Source of the DNA: Frateuria edaphi
GTDB lineage: Bacteria > Pseudomonadota > Gammaproteobacteria > Xanthomonadales > Rhodanobacteraceae
Length of the DNA stretch: 64,000 nt
Direction of reading: 5' to 3'
NCBI RefSeq assembly: GCF_021117405.1
Contig: NZ_CP088251.1
Coordinates: 1,736,001-1,800,000 of the forward strand
Shown: positions 8,090 to 16,622 of the stretch, one piece after another
Numbering within the stretch: position 1 is the stretch's first letter
Layout: every line of letters begins with the position of its first letter
Notes under the pieces: generated by a model
Seen by the model: only the letters and a program-made list of their open reading frames with translations
Database searches by the model: none
What the model was told of the DNA's origin: nothing
Program-made: the position numbers and the translations under genes

Positions 8090-9294
8090 ACCCGCGCGAA
8101 CACCAGGCTGGCGTTGGTGCCGCCGAATCCGAAGCTGTTGGACATCACCGTCGCCAACCGCGCCGGGCGGCTTTCGCGCAGGATCGGGAAACCCTGGGCG
8201 CGCTCATCGAGCGTGTCGATGTTCGCCGAGCCGGCGACGAAGCCGCCGCGCATCATCAGCAGGCTGTAGATCGCCTCGTGCACGCTGGCAGCACCGAGCG
8301 AATGGCCGGTCAACGCCTTGGTCGAGGACAGCGGGGGCATCGCCTCGCCGAACACTTCGCGCATCGCGTTGAGCTCGATGATGTCGCCCAGCGGCGTGGC
8401 GGTGCCGTGGGTGTTGACGTAGTCGACCGGCCGCTGGAGGTCGGCCAGCGCCATCTGCATGCAGCGCACCGCGCCCTCCCCGCTCGGCGCCACCATGTCG
8501 GCGCCGTCGGAGGTTACGCCGTAACCGACCAGCTCGGCGTGGATGTGCGCGCCGCGTGCCCTGGCGTGCTCGTAGTCCTCCAGCACCAGCATGCCGCCAC
8601 CACCGGCGATGACGAAGCCGTCTCGGCCCGCGTCGTACGGGCGCGAGGCGGCGGTGGGCGTGTCGTTGCGGCCACTGGCGAGCGCGCCCATCGCGTCGAA
8701 CTGCGCGGTCATGCCCCAATGCTCCTCTTCGCCGCCGCCAGCGAAGACCACATCCTGCGCGCCGTGGCGGATCAGGTCGGCGGCCGCGCCGATGCAATGC
8801 GCCGAGGTGGCGCACGCCGCCGCGATCGAATAGCTCAGCCCCAGGATGCCGAACGTGGTAGCGAGTGTCGCCGACACCGTGGAACACATCGTGCGCGGCA
8901 CCATGTACGGGCCGACGCGACGCACGCCCCTCTCGCGCAGCAGGTCCGCGGTCTCGATCTGCCAGTGCGCCGAGCCGCCGCCCGAGCCGGCCACCACGCC
9001 TGTGCGCGGATGGCTGACCTGCTCGTGCGTCAGACCGGCATCGGCGATGGCCGAGCGCATCGATACGTAGGCGTAGGCTGCCGCGTCGCCCATGAAGCGG
9101 CGCAGCTTGCGGTCGATCGCCGCCTCCAGGTCGATGTGCGGCACCCCGGCGACCTGGCTGCGCAGGCCGCGGGTGGCGTAGTCAGGCATCGCGCGGATGC
9201 CGCTCTTCATGTCGCGCAAGGCGCGCGCGACGGTGTCCGCCACGTTCCCCAGGCAGGAGACGATGCCCATTCCGGTGACCACTACGCGACGCAT
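8086..9294 (-). CDS. fabB: Beta-ketoacyl-ACP synthase I FabB
   Basis: 402 residues from ATG 9294, which overlaps the fabA stop by one base (TGATG). The condensing-enzyme triad is present: Cys in [10 protein letters not shown] (about residue 162), His in [13 protein letters not shown] (about 297) and His in [12 protein letters not shown] (about 332). Its pairing with FabA marks it as FabB, the synthase that elongates cis-unsaturated intermediates, rather than FabF. It acts in the cytoplasm in the anaerobic (oxygen-independent) unsaturated fatty-acid pathway. Expression probably depends on the fabA promoter with its Dnr-type box. Confidence 0.95.
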   Translation of the reverse strand: MRRVVVTGMGIVSCLGNVADTVARALRDMKSGIRAMPDYATRGLRSQVAGVPHIDLEAAIDRKLRRFMGDAAAYAYVSMRSAIADAGLTHEQVSHPRTGVVAGSGGGSAHWQIETADLLRERGVRRVGPYMVPRTMCSTVSATLATTFGILGLSYSIAAACATSAHCIGAAADLIRHGAQDVVFAGGGEEEHWGMTAQFDAMGALASGRNDTPTAASRPYDAGRDGFVIAGGGGMLVLEDYEHARARGAHIHAELVGYGVTSDGADMVAPSGEGAVRCMQMALADLQRPVDYVNTHGTATPLGDIIELNAMREVFGEAMPPLSSTKALTGHSLGAASVHEAIYSLLMMRGGFVAGSANIDTLDERAQGFPILRESRPARLATVMSNSFGFGGTNASLVFARV

Positions 9295-9809
9295 CAGAGG
9301 TTCTCCGTCGACTGGAACAGGCCTACCCGCATGTCGGTCGCCACGTAGATCAGGCGGTCGTCGACGAAGGTCTTGCCGTCGCTCACCACCAGGTTGAGCT
9401 TGCCGCGGACCACGCGGCGCACGTCGATCTCGTAGCGCACCAGCTTCGCGCTCGGCAGCACCTGGCCGGTGAACTTCACCTGCCCCACGCCCAGCGCACG
9501 GCCACGGCCGGGTTCGCCCAGCCACGGCAGGAAGAAGCCGGAGAGCTGCCACATCGCGTCGAGTCCGAGGCAGCCGGGCATCACCGGGTCGCCGGCGAAA
9601 TGGCAGCCGAAGAACCAGAGCTCCGGATGGATGTCCAGCTCCGCGCGCAGCACGCCCTTGCCATGCGCGCCGCCGTGGTCGTCGACGTGCGTGATGCGGT
9701 CGAACATGAGCATCGGCGGCGACGGCAGGCGCGCGTTGCCGGGGCCGAACAGTTCGCCGCGGGCGCAGGCAAGCAGTTGTTCGCGATCGAACGAGGAAGG
9801 ACGTGTCAT
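9294..9809 (-). CDS. fabA: 3-hydroxydecanoyl-ACP dehydratase/isomerase FabA
   Basis: 171 residues from ATG 9809, the size of E. coli FabA (172). The hot-dog fold active site is clear: [19 protein letters not shown] (about residues 66-84) contains the catalytic His and, further on, Asp of the family. It dehydrates 3-hydroxydecanoyl-ACP and isomerises trans-2 to cis-3-decenoyl-ACP, the branch point for unsaturated fatty acids made without O2. It is the first gene of fabA-fabB-trhA. A well-conserved FNR/Dnr-type box lies 62.5 bp before the ATG, suggesting the pathway is raised when oxygen is low. Confidence 0.96.
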   Translation of the reverse strand: MTRPSSFDREQLLACARGELFGPGNARLPSPPMLMFDRITHVDDHGGAHGKGVLRAELDIHPELWFFGCHFAGDPVMPGCLGLDAMWQLSGFFLPWLGEPGRGRALGVGQVKFTGQVLPSAKLVRYEIDVRRVVRGKLNLVVSDGKTFVDDRLIYVATDMRVGLFQSTENL

Positions 9810-9864
9810 GGAGAGTTCTTCGGTGGAGGTGGAGAGAGTCTGGGCAGCGACCTGCGCGGCGGCC

Positions 9865-9878
9865 TTGATTCGGGTCAA
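9865..9878 (-). promoter_or_regulatory. FNR/Dnr-type box upstream of fabA
   Basis: TTGATTCGGGTCAA fits TTGAY-N4-RTCAA fully. Centre 9871.5 is 62.5 bp before the fabA ATG, which predicts transcription from about 9830 with a 21-nt leader if the site acts at -41.5. Confidence 0.65.
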
Positions 9879-9917
9879 GGGGGCGTCGGGTGTGCGGTTT
9901 GGTCGCATGGGGGTGTG

Positions 9918-10092
9918 AGGCGGGGCGTCCCTTCCCCTTCGGGCACCTTCCCCGCGGAACGGGAGAAGGCCCGGATTCGGAATGTTCCGCTTTACCGCTC
10001 CTCCCGGAGCATCGCGATGCCGCGCTATCGATCCTTCCCCGCTTGCGCGGGAATGTTCCCGAAGGACGAAACGGCAATACCTTGCCGGAGCG
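9918..10092. other. Intergenic stretch with short hairpins between nadB and the fabA promoter
   Basis: No plausible gene. It contains C-rich and G-rich blocks that can pair, for example CCCGC-TTGC-GCGGG near 10038-10051 flanked by CCTTC and GAAGG, and a CCTTCCCC / GGGAGAAGG pair near 9930-9968. Such elements are common between genes in this group and may act as a transcription end for nadB, whose stop is at 10093. No clear U-tract is present. Confidence 0.35.
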
Positions 10093-11526
10093 CTACGCCG
10101 CCAGCGCATCCCTCCGGCAATGCGCACCAAGGCTCTCGGTCCGCCGCAGGGCTGCCAGCAACAACGCCTCGGCCAACCTCGCCTGCCAGCCATGCCAGAG
10201 TCCGCACAGGCGTAGCGCGTCACGCAACGCGGCGGCATCGCGCTGTGGGCCGGCGGCGGTCCACATGCGCTGGCGCAGCGCCGTCAGCGTGTCGGCATCG
10301 AGCGACGGACCCCGCTCGATCCAGCGCATCGCGCCCTGCCCGCGCTTTGCCCATGGCAGCGTCGCCAATCGCGTGCCCAGCCGCCGTCCGCAGGCCACGC
10401 CTTCGAGCAGCGAGTTGCTGGCGAGCCGGTTGGCGCCGTGCACGCCGTTGCACGCCACCTCGCCCACCGCGTGCAGGCCCGGCACGCCGGTGCCGCCGTC
10501 GAGGTCGGTGGCCAGGCCGCCCATGTGGAAGTGGACGGCGGGCGTCACCGGGATCGGCGCGGTGCGCGGATCGATGCCGTGCTCCAGACAGGCGGCTAGC
10601 ACGGTCGGAAAGCGACCGGGCCAGTCGGTGACGGCGGTGGCATCGAGCCAGGCGCCTCCCTCCTGGCAGGCCATCCACACGCGCCGGGCAACCACGTCGC
10701 GCGGCGCGAGGTCGCCGAGCGGGTGCACGCCGTCCATCAGCGGACGGCCATGCGCGTCGCGCAGCCGCGCGCCGGCGCCGCGCAGCGCTTCGGTGACCAG
10801 CGGCAGGCTCTGCAGCTGCGGCAGGTCGAGCGCGGTCGGGTGGAACTGCACGAACTCCAGGTCGCGCGCCGCGGCCCCGGCGGCCAGGCCGAGGGCGAGA
10901 CCGGCGCCATCGGCGCCGGCCGGATTGCTGGTGCGTGCGAACAGGCTGCCGATGCCGCCGGTGGCAAGCACCACGTGGGCGGCGTGATGGGTTTCCTCGC
11001 GGCCGCGCTCGTCGCGCGTGCGCAGGCCGGCCACGCGGTCGTCCCGCCACAACAGGGCTTCGACGTCGACACCGCCGCGCCACTGGATGTGCGAGGTGCG
11101 TTGCGCCTGCGTGCGCAGCGCGCGAACCAGCGCCGCGCCGGTGGCATCGCCGCCGGCATGCACGATGCGCGGCAGGCCGTGGCCGCCTTCGCGACCGAGC
11201 CGCAGCGTACCGTCCTGATGGCGATCGAATGCCACGCCCTGCGCGGCAAGCCAGTCGACGGTGAGTGGCGCCATGTCGGTGAGCCAGCGCACCGCGGCCG
11301 CATCGTTATGGTGGGCGCCGGCCGCCAGCGTGTCGCGTGCATGCGCGGCGGGACTGTCTGCCGCATCCATCGCCGCGGCGATGCCGCCCTGGGCCAGTGC
11401 GCTGGCGCTGCCCGTGCCCTCGTGCGCCCGGCACAACAGGCGCACCGGCCGCGGCGCGGCGGCGAGCGCGGTGGAAAGGCCGGCGACGCCCGCTCCGACG
11501 ATCAGCAACGGCGCGTCGGCGCGCAT
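10093..11526 (-). CDS. nadB: L-aspartate oxidase NadB
   Basis: 477 residues from ATG 11526, overlapping the nadA stop by one base. The N-terminal FAD Rossmann motif [14 protein letters not shown] (residues 10-23), [12 protein letters not shown] near residues 42-53, [10 protein letters not shown] and the C-terminal [13 protein letters not shown] are typical of NadB in the succinate dehydrogenase/fumarate reductase flavoprotein family. It oxidises L-aspartate to iminoaspartate for NAD synthesis and can use fumarate instead of O2. The C-terminal helical domain looks shorter than in E. coli NadB (540 residues). It is the last gene of the DUF2249/nnrS/ubiT/nadA/nadB operon; nadC is not in the window. 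Confidence 0.93.
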   Translation of the reverse strand: MRADAPLLIVGAGVAGLSTALAAAPRPVRLLCRAHEGTGSASALAQGGIAAAMDAADSPAAHARDTLAAGAHHNDAAAVRWLTDMAPLTVDWLAAQGVAFDRHQDGTLRLGREGGHGLPRIVHAGGDATGAALVRALRTQAQRTSHIQWRGGVDVEALLWRDDRVAGLRTRDERGREETHHAAHVVLATGGIGSLFARTSNPAGADGAGLALGLAAGAAARDLEFVQFHPTALDLPQLQSLPLVTEALRGAGARLRDAHGRPLMDGVHPLGDLAPRDVVARRVWMACQEGGAWLDATAVTDWPGRFPTVLAACLEHGIDPRTAPIPVTPAVHFHMGGLATDLDGGTGVPGLHAVGEVACNGVHGANRLASNSLLEGVACGRRLGTRLATLPWAKRGQGAMRWIERGPSLDADTLTALRQRMWTAAGPQRDAAALRDALRLCGLWHGWQARLAEALLLAALRRTESLGAHCRRDALAA

Positions 11527-12551
11527 CACACGGTCTCGCGCCGGCCCACTGCCAGCATGCGTTCCAGCGCGCGACGGGCACGCGCGGCGATGTCGGCGGG
11601 CACCTCGACCGCATGTTTCATGTCGCGCAGCGCGGCGTGGATGTTGGGCAGCGTGATGCGCTGCATGTGCGGGCACAGGTTGCACGGCTTGATGAACTGC
11701 GTCGCCGGGAACCGCGTGCGCAGATTGTCGGCCATCGAGCATTCGGTGATCAGCGCCACGCGCTCGGGCTTCTCGCGCTCCAGCCAGCGACCCATGGCGC
11801 TGGTCGATCCGACGAAGTCCGCCTCGGCCAGCACCTCGGGCGGGCATTCGGGATGCGCCACCAGCTTCGCGTCGTAGCGCTCGCGCGCATGGCGCGCCTC
11901 CTGCGCGGTGAACTTCTCGTGCACCTCGCACTGGCCGTGCCAGAGAATCAGCTCGACCTCGGTCTGCGTGGCGACGTGGCGGCCGAGGTAGCGGTCGGGC
12001 AGGAAGATCACCCGCCCGCAGTCCATCGCCTCGACCACCTGCACCGCGTTGGCGGAGGTGCAGCAGGCGTCGGACTCCGCCTTCACCGCGGCGGACGTGT
12101 TGACGTAGCTGACCACCGGCACCCCGGGGTATTGCTTACGCAGCGCGCGCACGTCGGCGGCGGTGATCGACGAGGCGAGCGAGCAGCCGGCTTCGAGGTC
12201 CGGGATCAGCACGGTCTTGCGTGGCGCCAGGATCTTCGCGCTCTCGGCCATGAAGTGGACGCCGCACAGCACGATCAGGTCGGCCTCGCAGTCCGCCGCC
12301 GCCTGCGCCAGGGCCAGCGAATCGCCGGTGACGTCGGCCACGCCGTGGAAGATCTCCGGCGACTGGTAGCTGTGCGCCATGATCACCGCGCCGCGCTCGC
12401 GCTTGAGCGCGTTGATCGCGTCGATCCACGGCAGGTGGAGCGGCAGCTCCAGGCAGGGCAGCAGCGGTTCGAGCCGCTGCACCAGTTCGGCGTACTCGTG
12501 TTCCAGGCCGTCGCGCCAGGCAGGCGCGGTGGCGGCGGTTCGCGGGGACAT
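11526..12551 (-). CDS. nadA: Quinolinate synthase NadA
   Basis: 341 residues from ATG 12551. Motifs MAHSYQSPEI, VLCGVHFMAESAKIL, PDLEAGCSLA and KPCNLCPHMQRI are those of NadA; cysteines in the second, the central DACCTSANAV and the last motif provide the [4Fe-4S] ligands. It condenses iminoaspartate from NadB with dihydroxyacetone phosphate to quinolinate; its cluster is oxygen-sensitive. The gene starts 16 bases after the UbiT fusion gene and its stop overlaps the nadB start, so it is embedded in an operon apparently headed by a Dnr-type box. Confidence 0.95.
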   Translation of the reverse strand: MSPRTAATAPAWRDGLEHEYAELVQRLEPLLPCLELPLHLPWIDAINALKRERGAVIMAHSYQSPEIFHGVADVTGDSLALAQAAADCEADLIVLCGVHFMAESAKILAPRKTVLIPDLEAGCSLASSITAADVRALRKQYPGVPVVSYVNTSAAVKAESDACCTSANAVQVVEAMDCGRVIFLPDRYLGRHVATQTEVELILWHGQCEVHEKFTAQEARHARERYDAKLVAHPECPPEVLAEADFVGSTSAMGRWLEREKPERVALITECSMADNLRTRFPATQFIKPCNLCPHMQRITLPNIHAALRDMKHAVEVPADIAARARRALERMLAVGRRETV

Positions 12552-12567
12552 GGCGATCCTCGTGGAG

Positions 12568-13428
12568 TCAGGCGTGGCGATGCGCCTCGCGTGCCGCGCG
12601 GGCCAGTCGCGCGCCGCGGTTGAGTGCGATGCGCAGGCCCAGCGGCACGGACTCCCATGGCAGGCGATCGAGCAGGTTGCGCGCGGTGAGGCCGAGTTCC
12701 GTGTCGCCGGTGAGTACCAGCGTGCGCTGGAAGAACAGCGTGTCGGCATCGTCCAGGCGGCTGGCGAGCAACAGCAGGTCGGTGGCGCTGCCGCGCACGC
12801 TGGCCTCGGGTGCGTCGTCGATCACGACCAGGCGGCCCTTGCGCAGCGTCAGCACCCAGCGCAGTTTGAGGTCGGTGACCTCGATGCCCAGACGCCGGCC
12901 GTCCATGAAATCGAGTGCGTGGTCGGCCAGCGGCGCAGCCAGCACGCGTGCCATGGCGCGCTCCAGCAGCGCGTGCTGCCAGCGCGCGGGAACCACGCGC
13001 AGCAAGGGGGCGAGGTGCCGTGGGGGCGGCAACAGGCGCAGCATCGGCGCGGCGTGGGCGAAGTCGGGATTCATGCCATCGAGCATGACCGGCGTACCCT
13101 CGGGCTCGCCCTGATCCAGGTCAACCGCCAGGCCCTGCTGCGTGCAGGCATCGCCGATGGCCACGTCGAGCAGCCGTGTCGCGGTGGCCGTTGGCACGCC
13201 AAGGCGTCGGGCCATGGCTTGGGCGCGTTGGCGCACCACCCGTTCGCGTTGCGGATCGCGCGATGGGATGCCGGCGCTCCGCTTGAGGCGCGCCACCATG
13301 CCGACCAGTCGACGACGCGCCGCGAGCAGCGCGAGCAGGCCGTCGTCCACCGCATCGATGGCCGCACGCGTGCTCGCCAGCGCGAAGGATGTGGGGATCG
13401 CCTCTTTCCGGTCCGGCTCACTACTCAC
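12568..13428 (-). CDS. ubiT: Chorismate mutase (AroQ type) fused to UbiT-like SCP2 domain
   Basis: 286 residues from GTG 13428, whose GTGA overlaps the upstream stop; no better start follows. Residues 17-105 are an AroQ chorismate mutase domain: R21, R38, K49, D58, R61, E62 and Q98 fall at exactly the spacing of E. coli P-protein R11, R28, K39, D48, R51, E52 and Q88; only S84 is changed (A94). Residues about 125-286 resemble the SCP2 lipid-binding protein UbiT (YhbT), an accessory factor of O2-independent ubiquinone synthesis, with DFMDGRRLGIEVTDLKLRW and GDTELGLTARNLLD. Prephenate, the mutase product, is the oxygen donor for UbiUV in E. coli, so the fusion could supply it locally. That role is inferred. 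Alternatives are isochorismate lyase activity or a regulatory domain. Confidence 0.85.
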   Translation of the reverse strand: MSSEPDRKEAIPTSFALASTRAAIDAVDDGLLALLAARRRLVGMVARLKRSAGIPSRDPQRERVVRQRAQAMARRLGVPTATATRLLDVAIGDACTQQGLAVDLDQGEPEGTPVMLDGMNPDFAHAAPMLRLLPPPRHLAPLLRVVPARWQHALLERAMARVLAAPLADHALDFMDGRRLGIEVTDLKLRWVLTLRKGRLVVIDDAPEASVRGSATDLLLLASRLDDADTLFFQRTLVLTGDTELGLTARNLLDRLPWESVPLGLRIALNRGARLARAAREAHRHA

Positions 13429-14669
13429 GCGGGTTGCCCGACGCGTCGGAGGAAAGCGCGACCAGCAAGCAACGCTCGCCCCAGCGCGTGCCCGTGGACG
13501 CTCCACGCGACCAGTTGCCCCAGCGCGGCCATTCGCGCGAGCCATGGCGTCGGCCACAACAGGGCCGCCACCAGCAAAGGGGCGGCGACGCCCTGCGCGA
13601 GCAAGGCGCGGTGCCTGGAAGGGTCCGGCAGCAGGCGTTGCACGCCGGGCAACTGCGCGCCGCGCGGCACGCGACGGCGCAGCGCGATCCAGCCGACGAA
13701 CGGCACGATCTCCTGCGCCATGCCCCCGACCAGCAGCGGCAGGCCGATGCCCAGCGCCAGCGCACCGGCGACCATCCCCTGCCCCGCGGCAAGCGCCAGC
13801 GCGGCGAGCACCAGCGCCAGGAGTCCGGCGCGCCAGTGCAGGAACAGCGCGTTATGGCGCGCGCGTGGCACCCGACGCTGCAGCCACAGCGCGCCGAGGG
13901 CGAAGCTGGCGCCGCCGGCGGCCACCGCCAGCGACAACGTGCGATCGCCCGCATCGCGCAGATGCACGACCGTGGCCGCGAGCAAGGCGATCGCGACGGC
14001 CGCGAGCCAGCCGGACTGCAGGCGCGCGGGCACGCGGCCGGTGCCCTGGAACATCGGCATGACCACCCGCGCCACGGTCGCCAACAGGAGCACCATCCAG
14101 CCCAGTACGCCGAGGCCTGCGTGGACATCCACCGCCACCAGCGGCCATGCGATGCGCCGCGCCAGCAACAGGGCCAGCCCGCCGCCGGCCGGCGCGGCGA
14201 GCATGCCGAAGCCGAGCGCGAGGCCGATGCCGGTGCGCAGCAGTCGCTCACCCACGGCGGCCGCCAGGCCGGGAAGCGTCATCGCGCCGAGCCAGAGGAA
14301 ACTTGCCGGCAACGCGACGCCGGCGGCCAGCAGTGGCCAGCGCGCCTGCATATGAAGTCCGGCCACCAGCAGCAACACGCCAAGGTTGAACGTGGCATGC
14401 AGCGCAGGCACGCCCCGCCAGCCACGCAGGTCTGCGCCGACGGCGGCGGGCAGGAACTGCAGCAGGCTGCCGAACAGCGCGTTGCCCAGCACGCCAAGCG
14501 TCCACACGTGCACCAGCGCGAGCGTGGCCGGATGCCAGCGTGTCAGCAACGCGGTATCGCCGTCGAGCAGCAGTAGCGCGCCGCCCGCCACGCCCCAGCA
14601 CGGCATGGCGAGCAGGAAGCGCAGCGGCAACGTGGCCGGTGGCGCCTGGTCAAGCCGCAGCTTCGGCAT
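13425..14669 (-). CDS. NnrS-like polytopic membrane protein
   Basis: 414 residues, almost wholly hydrophobic, with about 11-12 membrane segments. Conserved-looking histidines occur in LVHVWTLGVLGNALFGSLLQFLPAAVG (cited in parts: HVWTLG near residue 53) and in DVHAGLGVLGW near residue 180, which recalls the NnrS and heme-copper-oxidase-like families linked to NO metabolism. NnrS proteins protect against nitrosative stress, probably by binding heme and copper. The gene overlaps the DUF2249 gene by 20 bases and the UbiT fusion by four, so it is part of the same operon. NnrS is the best label but a related uncharacterised family is possible. Confidence 0.65.
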   Translation of the reverse strand: MPKLRLDQAPPATLPLRFLLAMPCWGVAGGALLLLDGDTALLTRWHPATLALVHVWTLGVLGNALFGSLLQFLPAAVGADLRGWRGVPALHATFNLGVLLLVAGLHMQARWPLLAAGVALPASFLWLGAMTLPGLAAAVGERLLRTGIGLALGFGMLAAPAGGGLALLLARRIAWPLVAVDVHAGLGVLGWMVLLLATVARVVMPMFQGTGRVPARLQSGWLAAVAIALLAATVVHLRDAGDRTLSLAVAAGGASFALGALWLQRRVPRARHNALFLHWRAGLLALVLAALALAAGQGMVAGALALGIGLPLLVGGMAQEIVPFVGWIALRRRVPRGAQLPGVQRLLPDPSRHRALLAQGVAAPLLVAALLWPTPWLARMAALGQLVAWSVHGHALGRALLAGRAFLRRVGQPA

Positions 14670-14895
14670 CGTCCGGACGGCGGATCTGCACGCGCACGCT
14701 GCCGTCGGCTTGCGGCTCGCCCGGCTCGGCCTCGAAGCCGAGCTGGGCCAGTTCCATCAGCAACGGACGCGGGAACATCGGGGCGACGATAGTGAGTTGC
14801 TCGCCGGGCGGCAGGGCATCGGCCGCCTCGAGCGCACGCAGCAGGGGCTGCGGCGAAGGGAGATGGCGCAGGTCGAGTTCGATGGGTTGGGTCAT
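14650..14895 (-). CDS. DUF2249 domain protein
   Basis: 81 residues from ATG 14895 (MTQPIELDLRHLPSPQPL). The DUF2249 pattern is visible: LDLRxLPxPxP at the start, then a LPPGEQLTIVAPMFPRPLL core and a strand ending in VQIRR. Members often sit beside denitrification and hemerythrin genes; the fold resembles TusA/SirA-like small proteins, but the biochemical role is not known. It is the first gene of the five-gene operon ending in nadB. The Dnr-type box centre is exactly 41.5 bp upstream of the ATG, so the messenger may be leaderless if the site is class II. Confidence 0.8.
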   Translation of the reverse strand: MTQPIELDLRHLPSPQPLLRALEAADALPPGEQLTIVAPMFPRPLLMELAQLGFEAEPGEPQADGSVRVQIRRPDDAEAAA

Positions 14896-14929
14896 GGGAG
14901 CATTGGACCGCCCGCCCTCCTGGGATGCG

Positions 14930-14943
14930 CTGACGCAGGTCAA
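14930..14943 (-). promoter_or_regulatory. FNR/Dnr-type box upstream of the DUF2249-nadB operon
   Basis: CTGACGCAGGTCAA, one mismatch at the first base. Centre 14936.5 lies 41.5 bp before ATG 14895, closer than every other box in the window. Confidence 0.55.
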
Positions 14944-15210
14944 CGCGAGGCCGGGCCGGCGGCTGGCGTGCATCGGGCTCCCTCTCTTTCCGGCTAGGGG
15001 CTACGGAGAGGGTCGCCCTTGCGCCCCATCTTCGAGCCCGGGCAACTACCAGCCTCCCCGCGAGCCCACGTGCCATTGGCCTTCCCGCGAGCCCCAACGC
15101 CCCCAACCCTCCGCCGCGGGAGCAGATGCTTCGGAACCGACGCGTCTCCAATCGACGGGAGCCCGTGGCCTTCCAGCCCCTCCCTTGAGCCAAGGCCCGG
15201 AGCCGCAGCT
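14944..15210. other. Intergenic region between the DUF2249 operon promoter and the outer-membrane channel gene
   Basis: No convincing gene. It has a C-rich segment and one imperfect hairpin, CCTCTC near 14980 pairing with GAGAGG near 15005. The 3' end of the channel gene lies at 15211, so this may contain its transcription end. Confidence 0.3.
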
Positions 15211-16404
15211 TCAGCGCAACGCCTGCACGCCCTTCCACTCCAGCTGCAGCCACAGCTTCGTGTCGTCTCGACCGAAACCGTCGGCCTGATAGCGGGCGAG
15301 CTTGAGCAGTCCATTCACCGCCGGGCTGAAGGCATACCCCAGCGAGCCATCCCATTCACGGCCGTAGCGTCCGCCACGGTCGGCACGGTAGTCGTGCCAG
15401 GCGAGCACCCAGCCGAGGCGGGCCTGCGGGCCGAAGGCGCCGTTGACCGCGGCGTAGCGATCTTCCAGGCCGCCGGTTGGCGTCACCGTGAACTGGTCGT
15501 CCCAGCCATTGAACGCGTGCAGTGTGGCCAGCGGTGTCTGCAACGCGTGGCGGCCGTTGCCGCCGAGGTGCTCCCAACCGAGCTTGCCGGTGATGCCGTG
15601 CAACGTCCACGCGGGTTCGGCCAGCCAGTAGGCGTGCGAGAAGCGGTCGGGATTGTTGGCGTAGTCGGCCTGATGCGCCGCCTCCAGCGTCCAGCCGAAG
15701 CCGTCGGCCGCGGGTTTGCCGCTCCAGCGCGCACCGTAGGTGGCGCTGGATGAGGTGGCGACGTCGCGGTCCTCGTGCAGGTAGGCGTAGCCGCTCCACT
15801 GCTGCGTCCCGCGCTTGAAGGCGGCATTGAGCAGGTGCGTGTCGAGCTTGCGCTCGCGCGCGATGGGCACAAGCGCATCGCGGCCGGCGACCCGGTGCAC
15901 GCGGTCGAGCCAGGCGTAGCGCAAGGTCAAGTCGGCGGCGGGCTGCCACTGCAGCGCCACGGCGTCGAAGGTCTGCTCGTGCTGGCGCCACCCCACGTTG
16001 CCGATCCAGCGCTGGTTGTCGAACAGCAGGCGCTGGCGTCCGGCGATCACGCCGACGCTGCCGCCCTGCCAGCCGAGGTACGCCTGGTTGAGCTCAGTGC
16101 CCTTCGGATCGGTGATCGCGGGGTATTGCGTGTGACCGTTGGCGCCGCTGTTGTAGTGGCCACCGGCAGCCGCCACGCCTGCGCCCTCGAGATAGCCGCC
16201 GAAGCCACCGCCGAACTGCGCGCGCAGGCCCAGCCGCAGGCGCGAGGTATCGGCGCGGGCGTCGCGCGCGAACGCGTCGTTGTCGACCTGTTCGTGGCGG
16301 ACACGCGCATCCCATTCCAGTTGCAGCGGGGCGGGCGTGTCGGCGGGCCAGGCCGGGGCGCTGGCGAGGGCCAGCAGGCAGGCAGTGGCGAGGCGCGTAT
16401 ACAT
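15211..16404 (-). CDS. Outer-membrane beta-barrel channel (alginate-export/OprE-like)
   Basis: 397 residues from ATG 16404. A signal peptide (MYTRLATACLLALASAPAWPAD) is followed by a beta-rich protein with alternating aromatic strands, including ELNQAYLGWQGG, GRQRLLFDNQRWIGNVGWRQ and a C-terminal aromatic strand KLWLQLEWKGVQALR. The RQxxxxDNQRWxGNVGWRQ pattern is common in alginate-export-domain porins, several of which are induced by low oxygen in pseudomonads. The substrate is not evident; nitrite or small anions would suit the neighbour nirK, but this is speculation. The Dnr-type box lies 62.5 bp before the ATG and a strong nirK terminator separates the two genes. Confidence 0.8.
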   Translation of the reverse strand: MYTRLATACLLALASAPAWPADTPAPLQLEWDARVRHEQVDNDAFARDARADTSRLRLGLRAQFGGGFGGYLEGAGVAAAGGHYNSGANGHTQYPAITDPKGTELNQAYLGWQGGSVGVIAGRQRLLFDNQRWIGNVGWRQHEQTFDAVALQWQPAADLTLRYAWLDRVHRVAGRDALVPIARERKLDTHLLNAAFKRGTQQWSGYAYLHEDRDVATSSSATYGARWSGKPAADGFGWTLEAAHQADYANNPDRFSHAYWLAEPAWTLHGITGKLGWEHLGGNGRHALQTPLATLHAFNGWDDQFTVTPTGGLEDRYAAVNGAFGPQARLGWVLAWHDYRADRGGRYGREWDGSLGYAFSPAVNGLLKLARYQADGFGRDDTKLWLQLEWKGVQALR

Positions 16405-16459
16405 GGGTGTCGCTCCTTGGGGAATGCGCGCAGTGTCGGGAGCGCGAAGGCGCGGGGGA

Positions 16460-16473
16460 TTGACGGGCGTCAA
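16460..16473 (-). promoter_or_regulatory. FNR/Dnr-type box upstream of the outer-membrane channel
   Basis: TTGACGGGCGTCAA fits the consensus. Centre 16466.5 is 62.5 bp before ATG 16404, exactly the fabA spacing. Confidence 0.65.
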
Positions 16474-16531
16474 GCGGCAGGGGCGGTGCGGCAACCCGCC
16501 GCGGACGTCCAGCCGTCCGTTCGATCTGCGC

Positions 16532-16600
16532 AAAAAAAGAGGCGGGCCACCGGGCCCACCTCCAAAACCGGCCGGTGACAGGTTGTCTGCCACCGGCCGG
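16532..16600 (-). terminator. Rho-independent terminator(s) after nirK
   Basis: Reading the minus strand, the nirK stop is followed by a perfect 10-bp inverted repeat (CCGGCCGGTG at 16568-16577 against CACCGGCCGG at 16591-16600), then a second hairpin, GAGGTGGGCC-CGGT-GGCCCGCCTC, followed by seven T residues (16532-16538). The second is a textbook intrinsic terminator and makes nirK a single-gene transcript. Confidence 0.85.
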
Positions 16601-16622
16601 ATCAGGCGACGCGATACGCCGC

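Noticed and set aside
13111-13124. CTGATCCAGGTCAA, a box-like 14-mer inside the chorismate mutase-UbiT gene
   Set aside because: It lies in the middle of a coding region, encodes conserved-looking residues and has no start codon at a suitable distance; probably chance.
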